Below, piece by piece: positions 5,444 through 11,259 of a DNA stretch of 11,259 bases (position 1 is the stretch's first letter; every line of letters begins with the position of its first letter). The position numbers were made by a program, and so were the translations under genes. The notes under the pieces were generated by a model that made no database searches, was not told the origin of the DNA, and saw only the letters and a list, made by a program, of their open reading frames with translations. This DNA comes from Clostridiales bacterium UBA735 (GTDB lineage Bacteria; Bacillota; Clostridia; Oscillospirales; Oscillospiraceae): NCBI GenBank assembly GCA_002298695.1, contig DBLB01000183.1:1-11259 (forward strand), read 5' to 3'.

Positions 5444-7792
5444 GTGAGAAGGCCGGAATTTTCCCTCGCGCTTGAGCAGGTGCTTCGCAGCGCCTGCCGG
5501 CAGGCCCGTGCCATGGGACACAGTTACATCGGAACGGAGCATTTTCTCCTCGCACTGATCGGCGAGGAGCGCGCGGGACGCGTGCTGCGGAAGCTAGGCT
5601 GGGAGGAGGCGGGCCTGCAGAGCATGGTGCTCCTGCAAACGGGCCGAGGCAGCTGCCGCGCCGGTCTTTTACAGGGCTATACCGCGTCTGCACAGCGGGT
5701 CCTCTGTCTTGCGAGCGGCGAGGCGGCGGCGCTGCGCGAGGGTGCGGTGCGCCCGGAGCACCTGCTGCTGGCGCTCACGCGCGAGGAAGATTGCACGGCC
5801 GCGCGCCTGCTCCGTCGCTCCGGCGCAGATCTCAACTGCGTCTTTTCAGATGTCTATTCAAACTGTGCGGCGCAGCCGGATGCGCCGGGGAGGGAAACTG
5901 CTACGAAACTGCTGGAACAGTATTGTGAAAATATGGCGGAAAAAGCCGCCTCCATGGAGCCCGTGATCGGCCGGGAGCGAGAGATCACTCAGCTGCTTCA
6001 GGTGCTCAGCCGGAAGAACAAGAACAACCCTGCGCTCATTGGCGAGCCTGGCGTCGGCAAAACGGCCATCGTCGAGGGCTTTGCCCAGCGCCTGGCCGAG
6101 GGCCGTGTGCCGGAGCCGCTCCGCGGCAAACGCCTGTACAGCCTGAACATGGCCAGCGTTCTGGCCGGAACAAAATACCGCGGCGAATTCGAAGAGCGCA
6201 TCCGCGACGTGCTGGCCGAGATCCGCCGTTGCGGCAATGTCATCCTGTTTGTCGACGAAATGCACACGATCGTCGGCGCGGGCAGCGCCGAGGGCGCGAT
6301 CGACGCGGCCAACCTGCTCAAGCCCGCCCTCGGCCGCGGGGAGTTACAGATGATCGGCGCGACGACGCTCGAGGAATACCGCAAATTCATCGAGAAGGAC
6401 GCCGCGCTCGAACGCCGCTTTCGCCCCATCACCGTCCGCGAACCAAGTCCCGCAGAGAGTGAACAGATTCTCAAGGGCCTGCGCCCCGGGCTGGAGCGGC
6501 ACCATGGCATCCGCATCACCGCCGGGGCCATCCACGCGGCGGTGGAGCTCTCCTGCCGCTATCTGACCGACCGCTTCCTGCCGGACAAGGCGCTCGACCT
6601 GCTGGACGAGAGCGCTGCACGCGTCTGGCTGACGGACGAACGCGACCGGGACGGCGCACTGGCCGGCGAAAAGCGTGCCGTCACGCGCGAGCTGGAGCGG
6701 GCGGTCTCGAACAGCCGCTACGAGCAGGCGGCGCAGCTGCGCGACCGGCTGGAGGGCATTCTCCGCCGGCAGGCCGCGTCCTATCAGCAACCGCCCTCCA
6801 TCGGCGCGGAGGACGTCGCCGCCGCGGTGGCCAGCCGGACGGGCATTCCGGTGCAGAAGCTCAGCAGTCCGGAAAAGGAGCGCTTGCTGCACCTGCGCGA
6901 GGCGCTGGGGCAGTGGGTCATTGGTCAGCCGGAGGCAGTGGAGCAGGTGGCGCGTGCCGTGCTGCGCGGCAGGATGGGCCTCGCCGGTGCGCAGCGGCCC
7001 ACTGCCTCCATCCTTCTGACCGGCCCGACTGGCACCGGCAAGACGCAGCTCTGCCGCGCTTTGGCCGACTGCGTCTATGGAAGCCAGGAGGCGCTGGTGC
7101 GCGTCGACATGAGTGAATATATGGAACCCAATTCCGTCTCCCGCCTCATCGGTGCGCCGCCGGGCTATGTTGGCCACGACGAAGGCGGCATCCTGACGGA
7201 GAAGGTGCGCCGCCGGCCCTACTGCGTCGTCCTGCTTGACGAGCTGGAAAAGGCGCACCGCGATGTGACGAATCTGCTGCTGCAGATGCTGGAAGACGGC
7301 GCACTGACAGATGCCTTCGGCCGCACGGTCAACTTCCGGAACACGATCGTCGTCATGACCTCAAACCTCGGCAGCGAGCGGGCAGGGCAGGGCGGCCTCG
7401 GCTTTGCGCCGCAGCCGGACAATGCCCGCTGGCGCGCGGCCCTGCGGGAGGCGTTCCGCCCGGAGCTGCTCGGCCGCATTGACTGCACGGTCTGCTTCCG
7501 TCCGCTCGGCCCTGCATCCCTCACGCAGATCGCGCAGAAGCTGCTGGATGAGACGGCTTCGCGTGCTGCCGCACGGGGCCTCACGCTGACGCTCGCCGAG
7601 AACATCGCCCCCTTTCTGGCCCGGCAGTGTGCCGGAGACGGATCCGGAGCCCGCGCGCTGCGCCGCCTCATCCAGAATCAGGTGGAAGATCCGCTGGCCG
7701 CGCAGATGCTCGAAACGCCGGATCTGACTGCGGCACGTCTCACGCTGGAGGCAGACCAGATCACGGTTTGTCCGGTGTGCCTTACGAAATAA
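5444..7792 (+). CDS. clpC: ClpC-type AAA+ unfoldase, ATP-dependent Clp protease ATPase subunit
   Basis: A 782-residue Hsp100 protein with two AAA+ modules, expected to unfold substrates and feed them to ClpP. Two Clp_N repeats occupy about residues 1-135. D1 has Walker A GEPGVGKT (200-207) and Walker B ILFVDE (267-272). A short middle domain carries a UVR-like motif ([16 protein letters not shown], about residues 424-439), which separates ClpC from ClpB, whose middle domain is much longer. D2 has Walker A GPTGTGKT (527-534) and Walker [12 protein letters not shown] (D599, E600). After MTSNLGS, the tripeptide LGF fits the ClpP-docking loop ([LIV]GF). The start is GTG at 5444, preceded by AGGAGG with 7-nt spacing. 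Unusually for ClpC, ctsR, mcsA and mcsB are not adjacent, and the C-terminus ends with a CxxC pair (C776, C779). It lies 184 nt upstream of mraZ on the same strand with no clear terminator between. Confidence 0.92.
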   Translation: MRRPEFSLALEQVLRSACRQARAMGHSYIGTEHFLLALIGEERAGRVLRKLGWEEAGLQSMVLLQTGRGSCRAGLLQGYTASAQRVLCLASGEAAALREGAVRPEHLLLALTREEDCTAARLLRRSGADLNCVFSDVYSNCAAQPDAPGRETATKLLEQYCENMAEKAASMEPVIGREREITQLLQVLSRKNKNNPALIGEPGVGKTAIVEGFAQRLAEGRVPEPLRGKRLYSLNMASVLAGTKYRGEFEERIRDVLAEIRRCGNVILFVDEMHTIVGAGSAEGAIDAANLLKPALGRGELQMIGATTLEEYRKFIEKDAALERRFRPITVREPSPAESEQILKGLRPGLERHHGIRITAGAIHAAVELSCRYLTDRFLPDKALDLLDESAARVWLTDERDRDGALAGEKRAVTRELERAVSNSRYEQAAQLRDRLEGILRRQAASYQQPPSIGAEDVAAAVASRTGIPVQKLSSPEKERLLHLREALGQWVIGQPEAVEQVARAVLRGRMGLAGAQRPTASILLTGPTGTGKTQLCRALADCVYGSQEALVRVDMSEYMEPNSVSRLIGAPPGYVGHDEGGILTEKVRRRPYCVVLLDELEKAHRDVTNLLLQMLEDGALTDAFGRTVNFRNTIVVMTSNLGSERAGQGGLGFAPQPDNARWRAALREAFRPELLGRIDCTVCFRPLGPASLTQIAQKLLDETASRAAARGLTLTLAENIAPFLARQCAGDGSGARALRRLIQNQVEDPLAAQMLETPDLTAARLTLEADQITVCPVCLTK

Positions 7793-7819
7793 TATTAGAA
7801 AATACGTTCGAAAATAAGA

Positions 7820-7879
7820 GTTTCGGGGGAAAATGGGTACAAATTGTAAATAATTTCTTGAAAAAAATTTTCCCGGAAC
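7820..7879. other. Long imperfect hairpin between clpC-like gene and mraZ promoter
   Basis: GTTTC plus GGGAAAAT (7820-7834, with 2 nt bulged) pairs with ATTTTCCC plus GGAAC (7867-7879) across a 32-nt AT-rich loop that contains the small palindrome TACAAATTGTA (7838-7848). No T run follows the stem, so it is not a standard terminator. It ends directly upstream of the -35 element of the mraZ promoter. Confidence 0.3.
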
Positions 7880-7881
7880 CC

Positions 7882-7910
7882 TTGAATTTTATGTCAACAG
7901 CCCTTATTAT
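7882..7910 (+). promoter_or_regulatory. Sigma-A type promoter of mraZ operon
   Basis: TTGAAT (7882-7887), a 17-nt spacer and TATTAT (7905-7910) lie in an AT-rich island in an otherwise GC-rich region. The expected start of transcription is near 7917, leaving a leader of about 60 nt that contains the MraZ boxes and the ribosome binding site. Confidence 0.75.
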
Positions 7911-7917
7911 ATAGGTG

Positions 7918-7955
7918 AAGTGGAGCAAAGTGGAGTAAATAAGATGAAAATGGAG
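7918..7955 (+). promoter_or_regulatory. Phased TGGAG direct repeats, probable MraZ-binding boxes
   Basis: AAGTGGAG occurs at 7918-7925 and 7928-7935, and AAATGGAG at 7948-7955. The first two are 10 bp apart and the third is 20 bp further, so all lie on the same helical face; the intervening position (7938-7945) is degenerate. MraZ proteins are known to bind upstream direct repeats of the TGGGN or AAAGTG[T/G] type at about 10-bp spacing and to autoregulate mraZ. Position just downstream of the promoter and before mraZ fits that role. Confidence 0.65.
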
Positions 7956-7976
7956 CAGAAGGAGAGGTGAGCGCAC

Positions 7977-8393
7977 ATGTACGGCAAGTATAAGCATTCC
8001 GTCGACCCCAAGGGCCGTCTGTTCGTTCCCTCGAAGCTGCGCGAGGAGCTTGGCGAGGCGTTCTACGTCACGCTCGGCCTCGACCACTGCCTGTCGGTCT
8101 ATACCGAAGCCGGCTGGCAGGCCATTCTGGATAAATACAACGCCCTGCCCATTTCGCAGGCGCGCAAGATGCGCTTCCTCTTTGCCAACGCCGCCAAGTG
8201 CGAGCCGGATAAGCAGGGCCGCTTCCTGATTCCCGCGGAGCTGCGGCAGTACGCGGGCATCTCGCAGGACGTGACCTTCATCGGCCAGGGCGGCCATGCC
8301 GAAATCTGGGACAGCGCGGCCTATGACCGTCTGGAACAGGAGACGCTGACGCCGGAGAACCTGGCGGCCGTGATGGAGGAGCTGGGATTCTGA
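7977..8393 (+). CDS. mraZ: Transcriptional regulator MraZ
   Basis: A 138-residue protein at the head of the dcw (division and cell wall) cluster. It contains two SpoVT/AbrB-like half-domains, each with the DxxGR signature: DPKGRLFVPSKLREEL (10-25) and DKQGRFLIPAELRQYA (78-93). MraZ forms a ring-shaped oligomer that binds direct repeats upstream of its own gene and modulates dcw transcription. The start ATG at 7977 follows a GGAGAGG ribosome binding site (7961-7967) and gives the family N-terminus MYGKYKHSVD. The stop overlaps the rsmH start by one base (TGATG, 8391-8395). Length is slightly under the usual 140-150. Confidence 0.96.
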   Translation: MYGKYKHSVDPKGRLFVPSKLREELGEAFYVTLGLDHCLSVYTEAGWQAILDKYNALPISQARKMRFLFANAAKCEPDKQGRFLIPAELRQYAGISQDVTFIGQGGHAEIWDSAAYDRLEQETLTPENLAAVMEELGF

Positions 8394-9325
8394 TGGAATT
8401 TTCGCACCGCTCCGTCCTGCTCTGGGAATGCATCGACGCGCTGAACATCCGGCCCGACGGCGTGTATCTGGACGGCACGCTCGGCGGCGCAGGCCATTCG
8501 CTGGAGATCTGCCGCGCGCTGACCACCGGCCGCCTCATCGGCGTCGACCGTGATCCCATTGCGCTGGAAAACGCACCGAAGCGCCTGCAAAGCCATATGG
8601 ACAAGGTCACGCTCGTCCACGACAATTTTGATAACATCGCCGCGATCCTCGAAAGTCTCGGCCTTCCGGGCGTCGACGGCATTCTGCTCGACCTCGGCGT
8701 GTCCAGCCCGCAGCTGGATGACGGTTCGCGCGGCTTTTCCTACATGGCCGACGCACCGCTCGACATGCGCATGGACCGCGGCGCAGCCCTGACGGCCTAC
8801 GACGTGGTCAACAACTGGCCGCGCGCGGAGCTCAAGCGCATTCTGTTTGAATACGGCGAGGAGCGCTACGCTCCGCAGATCGCCGCGGCCATCGACCGCG
8901 TGCGGCAGGATCACCCGATCGAAACGACGCTGGAGCTTGTGGACATCATCCGCGGCGCCATGCCCGACCGCGCGCTGCGCGAAAAGCAGCACCCGGCCAA
9001 GCGCAGTTTCCAGGCCATCCGCATCGCCGTCAACGACGAGCTCGGCGCGGTCAGCCGCGTCATGCGCGACGCCGTGACTTGCCTGAACCCCGGCGGACGG
9101 CTGGCCGTCATCACGTTCCACTCGCTGGAAGACCGCATCGTGAAAAACGCGATGGCCGAGGCGGCAAAGGGCTGCACCTGCCCGCCGAGCTTTCCGGTCT
9201 GCGTCTGCGGCAACAAGCCGAAGATCGAGATCCTGACAAAGAAACCCATCATTGCGACCCGCGAAGAGGTCGAAGAAAATCCGCGGTCCAGAAGCGCAAA
9301 GCTCCGGGTCGCAGAGAAACTGTAA
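8393..9325 (+). CDS. rsmH: 16S rRNA (cytosine-1402-N4)-methyltransferase RsmH
   Basis: A 310-residue SAM-dependent methyltransferase (MraW family) that N4-methylates C1402 in 16S rRNA. Family blocks in order: FSHRSVLLWECID (3-15), the SAM-binding LDGTLGGAGHS (26-36), VDRDPIAL (51-58), DGILLDLGVSSPQLD (95-109), DMRMDRG (124-130), the EYGEERYA block (153-160), then QAIRIAVNDEL and ITFHSLEDRIVK near residues 205 and 240. The C-terminal end with NPRSRSAKLRVAEK is typical. Its ATG overlaps the mraZ stop by one base, so translation is probably coupled, and ftsL follows 15 nt after its stop. RsmI, encoded at 3497-4330, adds the 2'-O-methyl to the same nucleotide, giving m4Cm1402. Confidence 0.97.
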   Translation: MEFSHRSVLLWECIDALNIRPDGVYLDGTLGGAGHSLEICRALTTGRLIGVDRDPIALENAPKRLQSHMDKVTLVHDNFDNIAAILESLGLPGVDGILLDLGVSSPQLDDGSRGFSYMADAPLDMRMDRGAALTAYDVVNNWPRAELKRILFEYGEERYAPQIAAAIDRVRQDHPIETTLELVDIIRGAMPDRALREKQHPAKRSFQAIRIAVNDELGAVSRVMRDAVTCLNPGGRLAVITFHSLEDRIVKNAMAEAAKGCTCPPSFPVCVCGNKPKIEILTKKPIIATREEVEENPRSRSAKLRVAEKL

Positions 9326-9340
9326 AAGGAGCGAAACGGC

Positions 9341-9883
9341 ATGGCTGACCGCAGAACCCAATACAGAACCAACGGCGCGGCGGCCTACGACGTCTACGCC
9401 TGGCAGAATACAAACACCGCACCGCAGCGCCGGCCCGAACCGCAGCACCTGCCGGAAGAGCGTCCGCTCCCCCGGAGACAGCAGCGCGTCAAGGCCCGCA
9501 CGGCGCTGGCCCCGTTCACGCTGTTCGGCGTGCTGGCGGTGGCCTGTCTGCTGGTGCTCGTGGTGTTCGGTTATGTGCAGCTGTTCGAGGCGACCAGCGA
9601 GGTCAGCGAGCTGCAATCCCAGCTCACCGAGCTGCAATCCCAGCAGACCCAGCTCCGCAGCAAATACGAAGCGCGCATTGATCTGGACACCATCACCGAG
9701 CAGGCCGGGGAACTGGGCCTGAGCAAGCCGGCGCAGGAGCAGATCGTCTACGTCAATCTGTCCGGTACCGACCGGGCGGAGATCTATCAGGAGGAAAAGA
9801 CCAGTGTTCTGGCGGAAATTGTCAGCGCAATGGAGCAGAGCGTTTCCGGCCTGATCGCATATCTGCGCAACACGTCCGCATAA
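9341..9883 (+). CDS. ftsL: FtsL/DivIC-family cell division protein
   Basis: A 180-residue bitopic membrane protein in the ftsL position of the dcw cluster. A basic, proline-rich cytoplasmic N-terminus (about 1-55) leads into one membrane segment (about 57-81). A coiled coil with clear heptads follows (SELQSQLTELQSQQTQL, about 87-107), then the FtsL/DivIC-type AGELGLSKPAQEQIVYVNL block (122-140). FtsL proteins form a complex with DivIC and DivIB/FtsQ that activates septal peptidoglycan synthesis by the FtsW-PBP pair. Sequence identity in this family is low, so the symbol rests on topology plus position. The ORF is longer than B. subtilis FtsL (about 117), with an extended N-terminus and a roughly 40-residue C-terminal tail that may form an amphipathic helix. 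An AAAGGAG ribosome binding site lies 9 nt before the ATG at 9341. Confidence 0.85.
   Translation: MADRRTQYRTNGAAAYDVYAWQNTNTAPQRRPEPQHLPEERPLPRRQQRVKARTALAPFTLFGVLAVACLLVLVVFGYVQLFEATSEVSELQSQLTELQSQQTQLRSKYEARIDLDTITEQAGELGLSKPAQEQIVYVNLSGTDRAEIYQEEKTSVLAEIVSAMEQSVSGLIAYLRNTSA
9607..9644 (+). repeat. 17-bp direct repeat in ftsL coiled coil
   Basis: CGAGCTGCAATCCCAGC occurs at 9607-9623 and again at 9628-9644, offset by 21 bp, which is exactly one heptad (7 codons). The encoded peptide repeats ELQSQ. The identical codons suggest a recent in-frame duplication within the coiled coil. Confidence 0.8.
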
Positions 9884-9913
9884 ACTGGGACAGAGCGCAG
9901 CAATAAGGCAGTT

Positions 9914-9951
9914 GCAAGGGCGGTCGTGGAAGAAGCTACCGCCCTTGTTTT
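9914..9951 (+). terminator. Terminator-like hairpin between ftsL and PBP gene
   Basis: CAAGGGCGGT (9915-9924) pairs perfectly with ACCGCCCTTG (9938-9947) over a 13-nt loop, extended by a G-T pair, and is followed by TTTT (9948-9951). It lies in the 87-nt gap inside the division operon, 31 nt after the ftsL stop and 7 nt before the ribosome binding site of the next gene. The T run is short, so partial termination is more likely than a full stop. Confidence 0.6.
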
Positions 9952-9970
9952 GACAATGAGGGACAATAAC

Positions 9971-11259
9971 ATGGCATTGAAACAACTCCGTCCGCAGAAA
10001 AACAGAAAAAGCACCGGCCCGAACATCAGTTCCGCCGAACAGTCGCAGCGCGCCAACCGCACGGTTCTGCGGCGCACGCTGTTCCTGATGATCCTCTGCG
10101 GCATTGTGCTGTTCATTCCGCTGATCTTCACGCTGTACCGCCTGATGATCGTCGAACATGACAAATATGAAGAGCTGGCCATCAACAACCAGACCCGCTA
10201 CACGAATCTCACTGCCTCCCGCGGCATCATCTACGACCGCAATATGAACGTACTCGCCACTTCCGCCACGATCGAGACGGTGTTCATCGATCCGAACGAG
10301 ATCGCAACGGAGATGCAGGATCCGGCCAACAGCAACCTCCTCGACCACATTGCCCGCGGCTTATCTGAAATTCTGGATGTGGAGACCAGCTTCGTCTACG
10401 AGCAGGCGGCCGACACGGCCTACCGCTATAAGGTCATCCGCCGGAAAATCTCCGAGGAACTGGCCGACCAGGTGCGGGAGTTCATCAACGAAAACGACAT
10501 CAAGGGCGTCTACCTTGAAACCGATGCGCAGCGCTATTATCCCTATTCTTCGCTGGCGGCGCAGGTGCTTGGTTTTGTGAGCAGAGACAATGTCGGTCAG
10601 GAAGGACTGGAAGCATATTACGACTCCATGCTTCAGGGCACGGCCGGCAAGGTCGTCACCAGCAAGGGCAACTACGGTTCCGAGATGCTCTATACATATG
10701 AAAAGTACTACGACGCGTCCGATGGCGACAGCTTTGTCCTGACCATCGATGCCACGGTGCAGTCCTATCTGGAAAAGAACCTCCAGAAAGCCATTGACAA
10801 ATACGGCATTCTGAATGGGGCCTTCGGCATCGTGATGGATGTCAACACCGGTGACATCGTTGCGATGGCTACGCTCGGCAGCTACGATCCGAACAACTAT
10901 CAGGAGATCTACGACGAGGCCACGGCGCAGGAGCTCGAGGCGCAGTATCAGAAAGCACTGCTCCTGCGCGAGGGGTCGCCAGAGTATGAAGCCGCGATGA
11001 AAGCCTATAACGAAGCGGTCGCGGCGGCGCGGCTGAAGCAGTGGCGGAACCGCTGCGTGTCCGACGGTTATGAGCCCGGTTCCACATTCAAGCTTGTCAC
11101 GATGGCCGCAGGCCTTGACTCCGGTTCTGTCACTGTGAATGACTCATTCTACTGCGGCGGCCACGAGGACTTCAAGGGCCGTGACCAGACACTGTCCTGC
11201 TGGAAATCTGCCGGCCACGGGGCCGAGACGCTGGAAGAGGCCCTCGGCAACTCCTGCAA
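9971..11259 (+). CDS. Class B penicillin-binding protein, SpoVD/FtsI (PBP2) type, 3' end cut by window
   Basis: A peptidoglycan DD-transpeptidase; 429 complete codons are visible before the right edge. A basic cytoplasmic N-terminus is followed by one membrane anchor (about 35-58). The PBP dimerisation domain begins with TASRGIIYDRN, the class B motif 1. The transpeptidase domain has the catalytic SxxK as S371-TFK374 in YEPGSTFK. The window ends inside the SxN motif (S428, C429, with the Asn codon cut). An alanine/glutamate-rich insertion of about 50 residues separates DPNNY (306-310) from the WRNR motif before the active site. The start ATG at 9971 has GAGGGA 7 nt upstream. Position after ftsL fits either PBP2B/FtsI (septal synthesis) or SpoVD (spore cortex). 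The C-terminus, where PASTA domains would be diagnostic, is not in view, so I give no symbol. Confidence 0.92.
   Translation, partial: MALKQLRPQKNRKSTGPNISSAEQSQRANRTVLRRTLFLMILCGIVLFIPLIFTLYRLMIVEHDKYEELAINNQTRYTNLTASRGIIYDRNMNVLATSATIETVFIDPNEIATEMQDPANSNLLDHIARGLSEILDVETSFVYEQAADTAYRYKVIRRKISEELADQVREFINENDIKGVYLETDAQRYYPYSSLAAQVLGFVSRDNVGQEGLEAYYDSMLQGTAGKVVTSKGNYGSEMLYTYEKYYDASDGDSFVLTIDATVQSYLEKNLQKAIDKYGILNGAFGIVMDVNTGDIVAMATLGSYDPNNYQEIYDEATAQELEAQYQKALLLREGSPEYEAAMKAYNEAVAAARLKQWRNRCVSDGYEPGSTFKLVTMAAGLDSGSVTVNDSFYCGGHEDFKGRDQTLSCWKSAGHGAETLEEALGNSC

Noticed and set aside
6344..7258. 304-codon minus-strand frame inside the clpC-like gene
   Set aside because: It is antisense to both AAA+ modules of an intact gene and lacks supporting start signals.
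9950..9978. Perfect TTGACA at 9950-9955 as a -35 for the PBP gene
   Set aside because: No -10-like hexamer lies 16-18 nt downstream (that position falls inside the coding start), so it is part of the hairpin tail rather than a promoter.
8321..10348. 675-codon open frame on the minus strand over mraZ-rsmH-ftsL and the PBP start
   Set aside because: It runs antisense across four real gene segments and their gaps. Long antisense frames are expected at this GC content, and the protein shows no known motif.

Overview
This is a GC-rich stretch of ordinary chromosomal housekeeping DNA from what looks like an endospore-forming, anaerobic Clostridia member, with an Oscillospiraceae/Ruminococcaceae flavour. 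That placement is an inference. It rests on the spore maturation pair spmA-spmB, an AbrB-type transition-state regulator, a clostridial 2[4Fe-4S] ferredoxin, a ClpC-type ATPase, and a Gram-positive style mraZ-rsmH-ftsL-PBP cluster. The genes are packed and have strong AGGAGG-like ribosome binding sites. No phage, transposon, CRISPR array, rRNA or tRNA is visible.

Left part (1-2776, minus strand): spmA and spmB overlap by 4 nt. They are followed by argS, which is cut by the window's left edge and has its own sigma-A type promoter at the end of spmB. Divergent from spmA is a small abrB-like gene (2909-3151, plus) that carries a C-terminal Cys4 zinc-ribbon-like tail and ends in its own terminator. 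A 345-nt gene-free stretch follows. It holds two terminators facing each other and a short palindromic element resembling dispersed repeats of gut Firmicutes.

Middle part (3497-5283, minus strand): a 56-residue 2[4Fe-4S] ferredoxin, a TrmN6/YabB-type N6-adenine methyltransferase, and rsmI (16S rRNA C1402 2'-O-methyltransferase). The order methyltransferase, rsmI, convergent abrB matches the known yabB-yazA-yabC-abrB order of Bacillus subtilis with yazA missing. The ferredoxin promoter carries a perfect inverted repeat over its -10 element.

Right part (5444-11259, plus strand): a ClpC-like AAA+ unfoldase outside its usual ctsR-mcsA-mcsB context, then the start of the division and cell wall cluster: mraZ, rsmH, ftsL and a class B penicillin-binding protein (SpoVD/FtsI type) cut by the right edge. 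A consensus-like promoter and three phased TGGAG boxes, probably MraZ autoregulatory sites, lie before mraZ. A terminator-like hairpin separates ftsL from the PBP gene and could set their relative expression. RsmI and RsmH, both encoded here, are known to modify the same base, C1402 of 16S rRNA.

I found no evidence of a new multi-gene system. The points most worth a second look are regulatory: the ferredoxin operator-like repeat, the MraZ boxes and the hairpin inside the dcw operon. A few protein variants are also noted: the AbrB zinc tail, the ClpC CxxC tail, and the PBP insertion and cysteine pair.
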